This document shows positions 23,351-32,335 of a stretch of DNA of 64,000 nucleotides, piece after piece (position 1 is the first letter of the stretch; every line of letters begins with the position of its first letter). Origin of the DNA: Anaerolineales bacterium UBA2181 (GTDB taxonomy: Bacteria; Chloroflexota; Anaerolineae; Promineifilales; UBA4811). The notes below the pieces were generated by a model that did no database searches, was not told the DNA's origin, and saw only the letters and a program-made list of their open reading frames with translations. The DNA is taken from assembly GCA_002328075.1 (NCBI GenBank), contig DCVT01000035.1, positions 62,001 to 126,000 of the forward strand, in the 5' to 3' direction. The position numbers and the translations under genes were made by a program.

Positions 23351-25138
23351 CTACGGACTCGTCGCTCCAGCGGCTGGTCCGATCAACCACCGCGACAGCG
23401 ATGTCTCGTCCAGAAACACCGCAGGCAAACTGAGCCGCTGTGCCAGCGCGTGCAGAGGTGGTGACTCCAACGACGCCCGTCGAAGCAAGTCCTCTTGTGC
23501 GAATATGGCAGCTGGCGGCGCATCCCCGATCACCTGTCCCGATTCCAGGACCACTATGCGATCAGCTTGAGCCGCGGCCGTCATGTCATGGGTGATGAGC
23601 AGCACCGTTGTACCCGAATCGCGGGCTTGCCGGCACCAGCTCAGGGTGATAGATCGTCCACGCGCGTCCAGCCCTACCGTGGGCTCATCCAGCACCAGCA
23701 CCGACGGTTCCATGGCTGCCACCGATGCCAACGTAACCAGCCGGCGGAGCGCATAGCTCAGAACCGCCGGCGGCGAGTCTGCCCAATCAGTCAGGCCAAA
23801 GCGCTCCAGAGCCGCGACCACGCGGGTTTTCACTTGCTGCGATGGGTCCTTGGCCCCTTTCAACACGTTTTGGGGTCCGAACGCCAGTTCATCTCGGACC
23901 GTCGCAGCAAATATCTGCCGCTCCGGGTGTTGAAACAGGTAACCCACCTCGCGAGCAAGTTGGCCGACCGATAGGCGCGCTGCGTCTTGACCGTGCACCA
24001 GCACCCGACCGGCGGCCGGCCGCAGCAAGCCGTTGCAATGCTTGGCCAGCGTTGTTTTGCCGGATCCGTTGGGCCCCACAACCGCCACCCATTGGCCGGC
24101 GGGGATGGTCAGGTCCAGATCCTGCAAGACGGGGGGGCCATCCGGATAGGCAAAGGAGACGCGCTCATAGAGGACTGCCGGGCGGGCGGTGTCGCCGATG
24201 GGTCCGGCCGAGCCCGGCTCGGGTAGGTTTAGCTCTTCCGGCCGGTGAGCAGCGAGCAACGAGCGCAATACCGGTTCAGCCTCGTCCATTGAGAAAAAGA
24301 GATCGGTGCCCAGGCTGTCCCTCAATTGCGACGCCAAACGCACCAGAGGCGGCACCTCGATGCCGAGTTCATCCATTAACGCGACGTGGGCAAATACCTC
24401 CCGGGGAGCACCCTCCACCGCAATCCGACCATCGGCCAGCACTGCAACCCGACCAGCGATGGTCAGAGCGGCCGAAGGCATGCTCTCCGTGATGACGATC
24501 GCTGCCGACGTCTCCTGCCGCAACGCCGCCAACGCCTCCAGCACCTCCCGGGTTCCTATTGGATCGAGGCCTCCCAGGGGCTCATCCAACACCAGCAGCC
24601 GTGGGCGCGTAGCCAGCGCAACCGCCAACGCGAGACGGCGTTGTTGGCCACCGGACAGCAGCGCGGGGGAACGTTCAAGGTCCACCGTCAATCCCACCAC
24701 GTCTAGCGCCCATCCGATGCGCTCTGATATCAGTTCGGGATCCAGACCCAAGGCCTCCAGGCCCCAGGCCAACTCTGCCTCCACCGTGGCATTGAAAAGC
24801 TGGTGCTCAACCTCCTGGAATGTAATACCCACTCGGCCCGCCAGGTCGGCCGGTCGTAACGTTCTGACCTCACACCCCAGGACGTTCAATTCTCCGCGCA
24901 GCTCACCGCCCGTCATCTGCGGCGCCAAAGCGGAAAGAAGCCGGCAGAGGGTCGTCTTGCCGGATCCGTTGGCGCCCATCACGGCCAGGCACTCGCCAGG
25001 ATGAACAGAAAATGAAGCGTCTTGAAGCACCGGCGGAGGAGGCGTATCAACCGCCAGTGCGGGGTAAGAAAAAGCCACACCTTGGGCGCCGACGATTGGA
25101 CCCGGGTTCATGATGTCTCGGCGGGATGGCCGCAGCAT
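23351..25138 (-). CDS. ECF-type ABC transporter, two fused ATPase domains
   Basis: The energising part of an energy-coupling-factor vitamin or metal importer; a 595-aa fusion of the two ATPases usually called EcfA and EcfA'. Domain 1 (about 10-275): Walker A GANGSGKTT, Q-loop FQEVEHQLF, signature LSGGQQRR, Walker B LLVLDEPLGGLD. Domain 2 (about 320-575): Walker A GPNGSGKTT, Q-loop FQHPERQIF, Walker B VLVLDEPTVGLD, but its signature is degenerate, LSYALRR in place of LSGGQ. In such a heterodimer one ATP site would therefore be weak. The S component gene lies 37 bp upstream; no membrane T component is seen in the window. Confidence 0.88.
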   Translation of the reverse strand: MLRPSRRDIMNPGPIVGAQGVAFSYPALAVDTPPPPVLQDASFSVHPGECLAVMGANGSGKTTLCRLLSALAPQMTGGELRGELNVLGCEVRTLRPADLAGRVGITFQEVEHQLFNATVEAELAWGLEALGLDPELISERIGWALDVVGLTVDLERSPALLSGGQQRRLALAVALATRPRLLVLDEPLGGLDPIGTREVLEALAALRQETSAAIVITESMPSAALTIAGRVAVLADGRIAVEGAPREVFAHVALMDELGIEVPPLVRLASQLRDSLGTDLFFSMDEAEPVLRSLLAAHRPEELNLPEPGSAGPIGDTARPAVLYERVSFAYPDGPPVLQDLDLTIPAGQWVAVVGPNGSGKTTLAKHCNGLLRPAAGRVLVHGQDAARLSVGQLAREVGYLFQHPERQIFAATVRDELAFGPQNVLKGAKDPSQQVKTRVVAALERFGLTDWADSPPAVLSYALRRLVTLASVAAMEPSVLVLDEPTVGLDARGRSITLSWCRQARDSGTTVLLITHDMTAAAQADRIVVLESGQVIGDAPPAAIFAQEDLLRRASLESPPLHALAQRLSLPAVFLDETSLSRWLIGPAAGATSP

Positions 25139-25175
25139 CAATCAGCGACCTGCTTGAGGGCGCCCGCCTCGCCGT

Positions 25176-25700
25176 CTATCTCTGCGCCAACGGTGGATAT
25201 GCCCGCCGCACCGCGTAATAGAGTGGCGCTCCTACCAGCCCCCCGCTCAGTCCTTGGATGATGTTGGCCGGAACTTCTGCCAACGCCGCTCCCGCGCCCA
25301 CCAGGACCACACCACCCAGCAGATAACCGACGACCACCACTGCGCAGCCGACGCCCACCGCCGACAGAATCTGGTACCAACCGGGCAGGTCACGCGCTGC
25401 TCGGCCGACACCATGGACCATAGCGCCTACCACCCAGCCCTGGAATCCATGGACCAGCAGCGAAATCACCGCCCATTGGGGATAACCGAACAAGTCCGCC
25501 AACGCGGTACCCAAACCTCCGGCAGCGCCTCCCACCAGTGGGCCAAATGCAAAAGCTGCGAAGAAGATCGCGGCATCGCCCAGGTGGATATACCCTTTGG
25601 CCGGAGTGGGGATCTTGATCATCAGCGTCAGAACCAACACCACGGCGGACATGACGGCCACCATGGCAACCGACCTGGCGTCAGTCATACGTTGCCGCAC
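25176..25700 (-). CDS. ECF transporter substrate-binding (S) membrane component
   Basis: A 174-aa hydrophobic protein with about five to six membrane helices that would bind the transported vitamin. The block GYIHLGDAAIFFAAFAFGP and GGLGTALADLFGYPQW are typical of the ECF S-component family that includes thiamine-precursor and folate transporters; the exact substrate cannot be read. The GTG at 25700 follows AGGAGG by 6 bases, which decides the start over the ATG four codons later. The fused ATPase gene follows 37 bp downstream, in the same operon. The leader (25701-25846) was searched for TPP, FMN and cobalamin riboswitch landmarks without success. Confidence 0.84.
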   Translation of the reverse strand: MRQRMTDARSVAMVAVMSAVVLVLTLMIKIPTPAKGYIHLGDAAIFFAAFAFGPLVGGAAGGLGTALADLFGYPQWAVISLLVHGFQGWVVGAMVHGVGRAARDLPGWYQILSAVGVGCAVVVVGYLLGGVVLVGAGAALAEVPANIIQGLSGGLVGAPLYYAVRRAYPPLAQR

Positions 25701-25846
25701 TTTAGGCCTCCTGCTCTCCAGCGCGCGTTTCCCATCACGTTAACGTTACCACAAAGCTTCGGACTGCCAAGGTGGATTCGTCACTACTGGGGCTAGCACT
25801 TTATCACTCCCGCCGGATCACAGGATGTCGCGGCTCATCACCAAGG

Positions 25847-25874
25847 TTGACCCCTGGCCACTATGCAATACAAT
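25847..25874 (+). promoter_or_regulatory. Promoter of HAD gene 25900
   Basis: TTGACC (25847-25852), 16-bp spacer, TACAAT (25869-25874). Start near 25881, about 19 bases before the ATG. Confidence 0.6.
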
Positions 25875-25899
25875 AGCCCCTGCCCAAGAGCTGTGATGC

Positions 25900-26643
25900 A
25901 TGATCCAATCTGTCCTTTTTGATCTAGACGGTACCCTCAAGATAAACGTGCCCAGTGGCCTGGACGCCTTTGTCAATTACGCACGCGAGCAGGGAATACC
26001 GCTGGATGAACCGGCCATCCGGGCCGGCGAGCGGTGGAACCATTGGTATTGGGCCAGGAGCGCGGCGCTGGCCGAGGATCTGGCGCAGGGTGAAGAGCTC
26101 GACTTTTGGGTACGGTACTCTGTCCGGCTGTTGCAGGCGCTGCAGGTCGCAGAAGTTGACCCCCTCGTTGCCGCGAACATCACGCAGCGTTTTGCAGCCT
26201 ATTCGCCGAAGGCCTGTCTGAACGACGGCGCCCATGAGACGCTGACGGCTCTCAGGGCCGCCGGATACACCCTGGGACTTGTCTCCAACCGCTCGACCCC
26301 GCTTCAGCAGGCCGTGAGCGATCTGGGGTTGGATGGGTGTTTCGCCTTCACTCTGGCTGCAGGCGAGGTGTCCATGTGGAAACCAGACCCGGGCATTCTG
26401 ACAGAAGCGATCAGGCGGAGCAATGGTCAACCAGAAACCAGCATCTATGTGGGTGACAATTACTACGCGGACGTGATCAGCGCTCGTGCGGCCGGGATGG
26501 TTCCGGTCCTTTTGGATCCGCGAGCCATCTTTCCCGAGGCAGACTGCCGCGTCATCGGCCGCCTGCCAGAGTTGGTCGATTGGTTGGCGCCACAAGCCGC
26601 ACCTGATCCATCGGTACGGGGGGAGATGCCGCCGGCGCGGTGA
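25900..26643 (+). CDS. HAD-IA family hydrolase
   Basis: A 247-aa cytosolic hydrolase of the phosphatase/dehalogenase type. It has canonical motif I LFDLDGTLK (nucleophile Asp8, acid Asp10), motif II LVSNRST, motif III Lys in MWKPDPG, and motif IV YVGDNYYADV. A cap domain lies between motifs I and II. Unlike the tandem HAD proteins at the left end, which have DxG, it carries the full DxD, so it is more likely a true phosphatase. It is a single-gene unit with its own promoter; the substrate is unknown. Confidence 0.87.
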   Translation: MIQSVLFDLDGTLKINVPSGLDAFVNYAREQGIPLDEPAIRAGERWNHWYWARSAALAEDLAQGEELDFWVRYSVRLLQALQVAEVDPLVAANITQRFAAYSPKACLNDGAHETLTALRAAGYTLGLVSNRSTPLQQAVSDLGLDGCFAFTLAAGEVSMWKPDPGILTEAIRRSNGQPETSIYVGDNYYADVISARAAGMVPVLLDPRAIFPEADCRVIGRLPELVDWLAPQAAPDPSVRGEMPPAR

Positions 26644-27087
26644 CGCGTCATCCACCATGGTTCCCTGAAGGACGCCGTTGGTGGAACGCCCCTCCAGTGC
26701 AGGGGAAAGAGCTAAGTACCTCTGGTTCCCGTAGGGCCGTTTCCTGCAACCCTGTGGTCGCGATGATCGCCGTGGTGGGTGAAACCTGGCAGAAAATCAG
26801 TCAGAAATCGACTGCGCCGATTCGGCGCAACTGCATGTCTGAGACGGTGCGGGTAAGGGGGTTAGGTCATCTCCACTGCGGCTCGCGCATGAGGGCAGCA
26901 CAACCACGCTTGTCCACAAGGAATGTCCGTCTGTGTATTGACGTTGGCAACCGCCAGACAGGGCGATGCCGGCCGCGTTTTTGGAGGGTAACTACTCTTC
27001 ACAGCGTCAGGAGGTCAGGTGGCGTGGCCGGAGCCGCCACCTGACCTCCCTTCACCAGATCCGAACGCCAAATCGATCGGGTCCTAC
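26644..27087. other. 444-bp intergenic stretch with inverted repeats, no gene
   Basis: No convincing ORF. It contains a possible three-way junction fold around 26683-26729 (GGAAC/GTTCC closing two hairpins), a perfect odd-centre palindrome TGCGCCGA-T-TCGGCGCA at 26813-26829, and the 15-bp inverted repeat at 27010-27049. It separates two genes whose stops converge here, so these elements could be transcript-end signals or an undescribed RNA. No RNase P, tmRNA or SRP landmarks were found. Confidence 0.5.
27010..27049. repeat. Perfect 15-bp inverted repeat
   Basis: GGAGGTCAGGTGGCG (27010-27024) and CGCCACCTGACCTCC (27035-27049) are exact complements around a 10-nt loop. It lies 39 bp after the stop of the acyl-CoA ligase gene. 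Neither strand shows a T run after the stem, so Rho-independent termination is not assured. Confidence 0.7.
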
Positions 27088-28797
27088 TCAGGCCTGGTCG
27101 GCCTTTTCTCTGTCTCTCTTTTGCAGCTCTCTGCGCAGGATCTTGCCCACATAGGTCTTGGGCAACGCGTCGATAAACTCCACCTGAGTGGGCACTTTGA
27201 ACGGCGCCAGGTGTTGCTTGCAAAACTCCCGTATCTCCTCAACCGTTGCCGTCTGACCCTCATGGAGCACAACCCAGGCCTTGACGGTCTCGCCCCTCCG
27301 TGCGTCGGGGACGCCCGCCGCGGCCGCTTCCAGAATCTTGGGATGTTTGGTCAGGGCCTCTTCCACTTCCCGCGGCCACACCTGCAGGCCACCGGGTTTG
27401 ATGAGTTCTTTCTTGCGGTCTACGATGTAAAAGTAGCCGTCCTCATCCATGCGAGCAATGTCACCGGTAAATAACCACCCATCGCGCAGCGAATTGGCAG
27501 TCTCGGTGGGCATTTGCCAGTAGCCGTCCATCAGGTTTGGCGACCGGATGACCAATTCGCCCTCCTCGCCAGCCGGAAGGTCAGTCACGCCGTCCTCCAG
27601 ACTGACAATGCGGCACTCTACGTCTGGCAGCGGTATGCCAATCGAACCCGTCCGGTTTTCGCCTCCCATCGGGTTGCAGTGCGAGGCTGTGGGAGCTTCA
27701 CTCAGGCCGTAACCCTCCCGCAAGCTGGCACCCGTGAGACGTTCAAATGTCTCTTTTGTCTCCCTCATCAGCGGAGCGGAGCCACTGATGCAAGCCCGGA
27801 TACAGGTGACGTCGACCTCACCCGATTTGACCCGGGGGTGCACGTTGATCGCGTTGTACATGGATGGCACGCCGGGGTAAATGCTCGGCCGGTATTTGAC
27901 TATGTTCCCCAACAGGTCTTCCATGTCCCGCGGGTTAGGCACCATCACCAGAACAGAGGCCGCCGACATCCCGAACGACATGCCGGCCACCATGCCATAC
28001 ACGTGAAAGAGGGGGATAGCCATGAGCACAACTTCCTGGCCAATCCGTAGGCTGGGCAACCAGGATTTGATCTGCAAGCTGTTTACCACCAGCGCCCGGT
28101 GGCTGTTTACGGCCCCCTTGGAGACACCGGTCGTACCGCCGGTGTACTGTAGCATGGCAATATCGGCCGGACCCACGTCTACTTTGGGACGATCCGCGGC
28201 GGTGTGCTTGGCCAACAAATCCGTCATCCAGATATCGCCGTCTCGTAGCTGAACTTGGTGTTCTTTCAGGTCCTTCTTGATCAGAGTAAGGACAGGAAAG
28301 AGCGTCCTGAGCGTACCCGGCATATAGTCTTTGACATGGCTCACCACAACCTTCTTGATCGCTGTATCGGGCTGGGCCTTTTTAAACTTTTCATAAAAGT
28401 TACTGGTCACGATGGCGTGCTTGGCACCTGCATCTCTTACCTGATAGGCTATCTCTCCCGGCGTGTATAGAGGATTGGTCGCTACGACCACCCCTCCCGC
28501 CTTGAGGACACCGTAAAAGGCTATCACAAACTGCGGCAGGTTGGGCATCAACAAACAGACTCGATCCCCCTTGCCCAGACCGAGGGCTGCCAGACCGGCC
28601 GCCATCCGGTCTGTGAGATCATTCAGTTCACGATAGGTGACCATGTGACCGCGAAAGATGAGGGCCGGCCGATCCGGATGCTCTATCGCATTCGCCTCCA
28701 CAAAACCGTGTGCCGGAATTGGCGGGTAATCAATGTGATGTGGCACACCCTCATCATACAACTTTAACCAAGGTTTGTCGGCGGGCATTACAGTCAT
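27088..28797 (-). CDS. fadD: Long-chain fatty acid-CoA ligase (AMP-forming)
   Basis: Activates fatty acids with ATP and CoA for beta-oxidation or lipid use. The 569-aa ANL-superfamily enzyme has the P-loop LQYTGGTTGVSKGA, the adenine-contacting GYGLSEAPTASH, GWLFTGDIARMDEDGY with the ribose-binding Asp, and the catalytic Lys in KTYVGKILRRE near the end. Substrate chain length cannot be fixed from sequence; the similarity to FadD-type enzymes (PNPRDMEDL, NPLYTPGE) supports long chains. AGGAGGAG before the ATG at 28797 decides the start over 28824. The gene stands alone. Confidence 0.9.
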   Translation of the reverse strand: MTVMPADKPWLKLYDEGVPHHIDYPPIPAHGFVEANAIEHPDRPALIFRGHMVTYRELNDLTDRMAAGLAALGLGKGDRVCLLMPNLPQFVIAFYGVLKAGGVVVATNPLYTPGEIAYQVRDAGAKHAIVTSNFYEKFKKAQPDTAIKKVVVSHVKDYMPGTLRTLFPVLTLIKKDLKEHQVQLRDGDIWMTDLLAKHTAADRPKVDVGPADIAMLQYTGGTTGVSKGAVNSHRALVVNSLQIKSWLPSLRIGQEVVLMAIPLFHVYGMVAGMSFGMSAASVLVMVPNPRDMEDLLGNIVKYRPSIYPGVPSMYNAINVHPRVKSGEVDVTCIRACISGSAPLMRETKETFERLTGASLREGYGLSEAPTASHCNPMGGENRTGSIGIPLPDVECRIVSLEDGVTDLPAGEEGELVIRSPNLMDGYWQMPTETANSLRDGWLFTGDIARMDEDGYFYIVDRKKELIKPGGLQVWPREVEEALTKHPKILEAAAAGVPDARRGETVKAWVVLHEGQTATVEEIREFCKQHLAPFKVPTQVEFIDALPKTYVGKILRRELQKRDREKADQA

Positions 28798-28988
28798 GGG
28801 ATACCTCTCCTCCTGGCATAACAAACGGGTTAGTCAATCGGCCAGCCAAACCGCACCGGCGGTCAAGATACCACCGCCTGGCTCGCTGGACATCAATAGT
28901 ATATTCAGGGTTTGGCTCAAAGTCAACAAGGAAAACCTGTCAACCCGCGATCTTCACCGGATCGGCCTTGGGCCGGGAGTCTTGTCGG

Positions 28989-29639
28989 TTACGGCAGGTC
29001 GTCTCCGTCCAATTCGAGTCTGGCTTGTTCCCAGAAGGATCGGTACACCTCGAGTCGGGCGCGGCCCATGGACCGAGCTGGCGCGGTATGAAGGCTTTCC
29101 ACCGCGCTCTGCTGCCAGGGTTGGGACTGAAGCTGATCCAGCAGCTGGGCCGCTGTAGTAGGGCCGTCCATCATCCGATACCCGAGGAAATGCACCACAG
29201 CCGTCGCCCCCAACTTGGCCAGCTTGTCCGCATCCCACAGGACGGCCGCTTCCAACGGTTCGAGTTCAGGGTCTGAGGACAATCCCACATGTTTGGATAT
29301 CGCATCGGCCACTCGCTCCACCTTGTCGGAGGGGAAATCGGTTCGGGAGAGTATATTGCGGGCGACTTGGGCCCCCTCGCAGCCATGGTCATCATCACGA
29401 CCCTTCTTGCAGATGTCGTGAAGCCATGCGGCTGCCTCTACGACTTCGAGATCGGCGCCGGTCAGCGGTGCCAACCGCACTGCCAGTCGAACCACCGCGC
29501 AGACGTGTTCCCAACGATAGTTGAACGGTGGATTGTGGTTTTCCCACCGCCGGCCAGCCTCGTCCAGCGTCGCCCGCAGCGCCGCCGTTTGGACGACCCC
29601 ACGCCAGGCAGCCGGGCCAGACGGTGAGCGTTCAGCCAA
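28989..29639 (-). CDS. HD-domain phosphohydrolase
   Basis: A 216-aa metal-dependent phosphohydrolase of the HD superfamily. The metal ligands appear as His in NYRWEHV, the HD pair in AAWLHDICKKG, and Asp in LWDADKLAKLG. Such proteins act on nucleotides, cyclic nucleotides or (p)ppGpp; nothing here selects one. It starts with TTG immediately after the stop of the upstream glycosyltransferase, with GGAGGAGGT 5 bases before, so the two are co-translated. Confidence 0.85.
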   Translation of the reverse strand: MAERSPSGPAAWRGVVQTAALRATLDEAGRRWENHNPPFNYRWEHVCAVVRLAVRLAPLTGADLEVVEAAAWLHDICKKGRDDDHGCEGAQVARNILSRTDFPSDKVERVADAISKHVGLSSDPELEPLEAAVLWDADKLAKLGATAVVHFLGYRMMDGPTTAAQLLDQLQSQPWQQSAVESLHTAPARSMGRARLEVYRSFWEQARLELDGDDLP

Positions 29640-30338
29640 CTAGACCTCCTCCAGAAACCGGGCGCGCAGGATGACCCAGAACGCTCTCAGCCCGTCCATC
29701 ACCTTGATCTTTTTTCCTTCTCGATAGGTGCGCGGCTCATATCGTACCGGCATCTCATGGATGGTATAGCCTGCGCGCACAAGTTTCACCGGCAACTCGA
29801 AATCCAGATCAAAGTTTTCTCCGACAAGGTTGAGCGACTGAAGCACACAGGTGCGCGCCATCTTGGTTGCCACACCCACGTCTGTCAGGCGCGAACCGCA
29901 GACCAGATTGGTGAACAGACTGAGCGCACGCATCCCCCAATACGCGTGAATATACCTGTACCGCCGCTGACCACCCAGCACCCGGCTGCCAAAGATCGCA
30001 TCAGCGTCCAGCTCGATCGCTCGGGCCAGCATGGATGACAAATCAGCCGGGTCATATTCCAGGTCCGAATCCTGGATCACCGTATAGTCCCCGGTGGCCT
30101 GGGCGATTCCCGTCCTTATCGAAGCCCCCTTGCCCAGGTTGCGTGGGTGAAAAACGACCCGCACGTTCGGCGCACAGATCGAACGCAGCAGGTCTCGGGT
30201 GCCGTCGATGGAGAAATTGTCGACGATGATGATCTCTTTATCCCAACCTGGCTCAAGCGTGACCTGTAACACTCGATCCAGAACCTTCATGACCGTGTTG
30301 CGCTCGTTGTAGGCACAGATGACGATCGTTAGCTTCAT
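29640..30338 (-). CDS. Family 2 glycosyltransferase (dolichol-phosphate mannose synthase-like)
   Basis: A 232-aa soluble or peripheral glycosyltransferase. It has the GT-A motifs VICAYNERNTV, VDNFSIDGTRD and the metal-binding QDSDLEYDP, plus FGSRVLGG and a C-terminal basic segment. Close relatives make polyprenyl-phosphate sugars used to build surface glycans. It lacks membrane helices. It is flanked by an RfbH-type dehydrase gene 13 bp upstream and the HD protein gene directly downstream, indicating an operon for deoxysugar attachment; this is an inference from context. Confidence 0.87.
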   Translation of the reverse strand: MKLTIVICAYNERNTVMKVLDRVLQVTLEPGWDKEIIIVDNFSIDGTRDLLRSICAPNVRVVFHPRNLGKGASIRTGIAQATGDYTVIQDSDLEYDPADLSSMLARAIELDADAIFGSRVLGGQRRYRYIHAYWGMRALSLFTNLVCGSRLTDVGVATKMARTCVLQSLNLVGENFDLDFELPVKLVRAGYTIHEMPVRYEPRTYREGKKIKVMDGLRAFWVILRARFLEEV

Positions 30339-30351
30339 GAGCTCCTACTGA

Positions 30352-31662
30352 CTAGACATAGCGATGAAAAAAGAGCGCCAATGCGTCCAGTATGTAATCC
30401 AGGCGGGGCCGGTCCAACCCCGGGTAGACACCAACGAAAAAGGTCCCCCGGGCTATTCGATCGGTGTTCTCGAGGTCACCTACAACGCGGCAGGGAATGT
30501 CCCGATACCCCGGTTGGTTCAGGATGTTGCCGGCAAAAAGCACCCGTGTTTCGATGCGTTGTGATTCCAGATACGCCATCAGATCAGCGCGGGCAAAGGG
30601 CGCCGTGTCTGCCACGGTCATGGGAAACGCGAACCACGAAGGGTCTGCCTTGTCCCACCAACGTGGTAGAGCAATCAGTGTAGCAAAGGACTGCAATCCT
30701 TGATAAAGAATCTGAAAGTTCCGCTTGCGCGCAGCCACGAAATGGGCGAGTTTCTCCAACTGCGCCACTCCCATCGCCGCTTGGACATCCGTGATCTTGA
30801 GGTTGTAACCGATCTCGCTGAACACATAACGGTGATCGTAATCCCCTAAACCTGGTACATGGCGAAAGCGCCGGCCGCACTTTCCATCCGGCGGGTTGTC
30901 ATATCCGCAGAAACAGTCGCGCCCCCAATCTCGGATGCTGCGAGCCAGACGCGCCAGACGAGCACTGTTGGTGTAGACCGCGCCACCCTCGCCCATGGTG
31001 ATATGGTGGGCCGGGTAAAAGCTGAGCGTGGCCAACTGGCCAAAGGTGCCCACCATCTGTCCGTCATAACGGGATCCCAGCGCATCACAGCAGTCTTCCA
31101 CCATCCACAAATCATGCTTCCGAGCAAACGCCGTTATGCGATCCATCTCGGCCGGATTGCCCAACGTGTGCGCGAAGAAAAGGGCCCTCGTACGGTCTGA
31201 AAGCGCTGGCTCCAACTGGTCTGGGTCGAGGTTGTACTCACCAACCGTACTATCGACCAGGACGGGGACAAGCTGGTTCTGAAGGATGGGAGCAATTGTG
31301 GTGGGAAACGCTGCCGCTGGCGTAATCACCTCGTCGCCTGGCCGCAGGCCGTTTTTTAACCGCGGCGAGCAGAGCGTGCTGATCGCCACCAGGTTCGCTG
31401 AGGAACCGGAATTCACCGGAATAATGTGACGCACCCCCAGGAACTCGCCCAATTGGGCCTCAAACTGCTCTGCATACCGCCCGGCAGTGATCCAAAACTC
31501 TAGAACCGCGTCCACCATGTTGAGCAGCTCGCGCTCGTCGAATACTCGACCGGCATATTGGATTCGAGTGGTGCCCGGCACAAACGGTGTCGGACCGTGC
31601 ACCTGGCTGGTGTATTCGGCCACTAGGTGGAAAATCTGTTCGCGGAGCTCTTTGCTATCCAT
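30352..31662 (-). CDS. rfbH: RfbH/DdhC-type CDP-4-keto-6-deoxyglucose-3-dehydrase
   Basis: Catalyses PMP-dependent C3 dehydration that leads to 3,6-dideoxyhexoses. The 436-aa DegT/StrS-fold protein shows the diagnostic SFYPAHHITMGEGG, in which His replaces the PLP-binding Lys, and a cysteine cluster DCFCGYDNPPDGKCG expected to hold a [2Fe-2S] cluster. Length matches RfbH. The reductase partner (DdhD) and CDP-glucose genes (DdhA, DdhB) are not in the window, so this is an isolated step. Two genes follow closely (13 bp and 0 bp). A strong extended -10 promoter lies upstream. Confidence 0.9.
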   Translation of the reverse strand: MDSKELREQIFHLVAEYTSQVHGPTPFVPGTTRIQYAGRVFDERELLNMVDAVLEFWITAGRYAEQFEAQLGEFLGVRHIIPVNSGSSANLVAISTLCSPRLKNGLRPGDEVITPAAAFPTTIAPILQNQLVPVLVDSTVGEYNLDPDQLEPALSDRTRALFFAHTLGNPAEMDRITAFARKHDLWMVEDCCDALGSRYDGQMVGTFGQLATLSFYPAHHITMGEGGAVYTNSARLARLARSIRDWGRDCFCGYDNPPDGKCGRRFRHVPGLGDYDHRYVFSEIGYNLKITDVQAAMGVAQLEKLAHFVAARKRNFQILYQGLQSFATLIALPRWWDKADPSWFAFPMTVADTAPFARADLMAYLESQRIETRVLFAGNILNQPGYRDIPCRVVGDLENTDRIARGTFFVGVYPGLDRPRLDYILDALALFFHRYV

Positions 31663-31721
31663 CCGTATTGAATCGCTGGCAATCGTTGCGTGGCCACCAT
31701 CCAGCTGCCATGATGTCGGCG

Positions 31722-31748
31722 ATTATACCACACCCCCGCGGCAGGCAA
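31722..31748 (-). promoter_or_regulatory. Promoter of rfbH, extended -10 type
   Basis: TATAAT (31727-31722) preceded by TG at 31730-31729 (TGGTATAAT), with TTGCCT as a possible -35 at 31748-31743 and a short 15-bp spacer. Start about 31715, giving a leader near 53 nt. Confidence 0.6.
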
Positions 31749-31848
31749 GCAACCACCAAAGATGGGTGGTGAATCGCCCGCCATCGTGCGGCGTAGCTTC
31801 GAGATATCCGGCTTGCCGCTTCCTCGAGGAGGCACAGTTCAGCGCAAT

Positions 31849-31876
31849 TTGCGGCACGAGCACATTGCAGTAGAAT
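31849..31876 (+). promoter_or_regulatory. Promoter of the sdhCDAB operon
   Basis: TTGCGG (31849-31854), 16-bp spacer, TAGAAT (31871-31876). Start near 31883, about 45 bases before the sdhC ATG. Confidence 0.55.
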
Positions 31877-31927
31877 CCGGTTGTCTGTGGTTAGGGTGTT
31901 CTCATGCAACGCCGGAGGGTGGTGCCT

Positions 31928-32335
31928 ATGTGTTCGTTCTCAGTCGCGTGGCTCGAGGGATTGCGGTATGCTGGCAAACAGGGACAATGGTCCTGGGTCG
32001 CGCACCGGGTTTCGGGGTTGCTGACAGTGGCCTTTGTTACCACGCACGTCCTGGATTCCACCCTCATCACCTTCTTCCCCAAGCTGTACAAGAAGACCAT
32101 CCAGCTGTTCAAACACCCGTTAGCCGCGGTTATCGAGATCCCACTGGTGGGTGCGGTGCTTTACCACGCCGTTAACGGCCTGCGGATAGCAGTGATGGAC
32201 TTTCGTCCCGCATGGTGGCGCCACCAGCGACGGTCAAGCCAGGTGGTTCAGGTTGTGTTTGCCCTGTTGTACGTGCCAATGGCACTAAAAATGGGCAGCG
32301 GCGTTCTTGCAGGTCTACGAGGAAAGAGATCATGA
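31928..32335 (+). CDS. sdhC: Succinate dehydrogenase, cytochrome b556 subunit
   Basis: One of the two membrane anchors of complex II; holds heme b and the quinone site. The 135-aa protein has three hydrophobic helices, the quinone-site block WVAHRVSGLL (compare S-x-x-HR-x-SG), and the heme-ligand block VLYHAVNGLRI. GGAGGGTGG before the ATG at 31928 supports this start; an upstream ATG at 31904 is unlikely. The stop overlaps the ATG of sdhD (ATGA). Confidence 0.9.
   Translation: MCSFSVAWLEGLRYAGKQGQWSWVAHRVSGLLTVAFVTTHVLDSTLITFFPKLYKKTIQLFKHPLAAVIEIPLVGAVLYHAVNGLRIAVMDFRPAWWRHQRRSSQVVQVVFALLYVPMALKMGSGVLAGLRGKRS

Noticed and set aside
25701..25846. Vitamin riboswitch before the ECF S component
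   Set aside because: TPP, FMN and cobalamin riboswitch landmark sequences were looked for by eye and not found.
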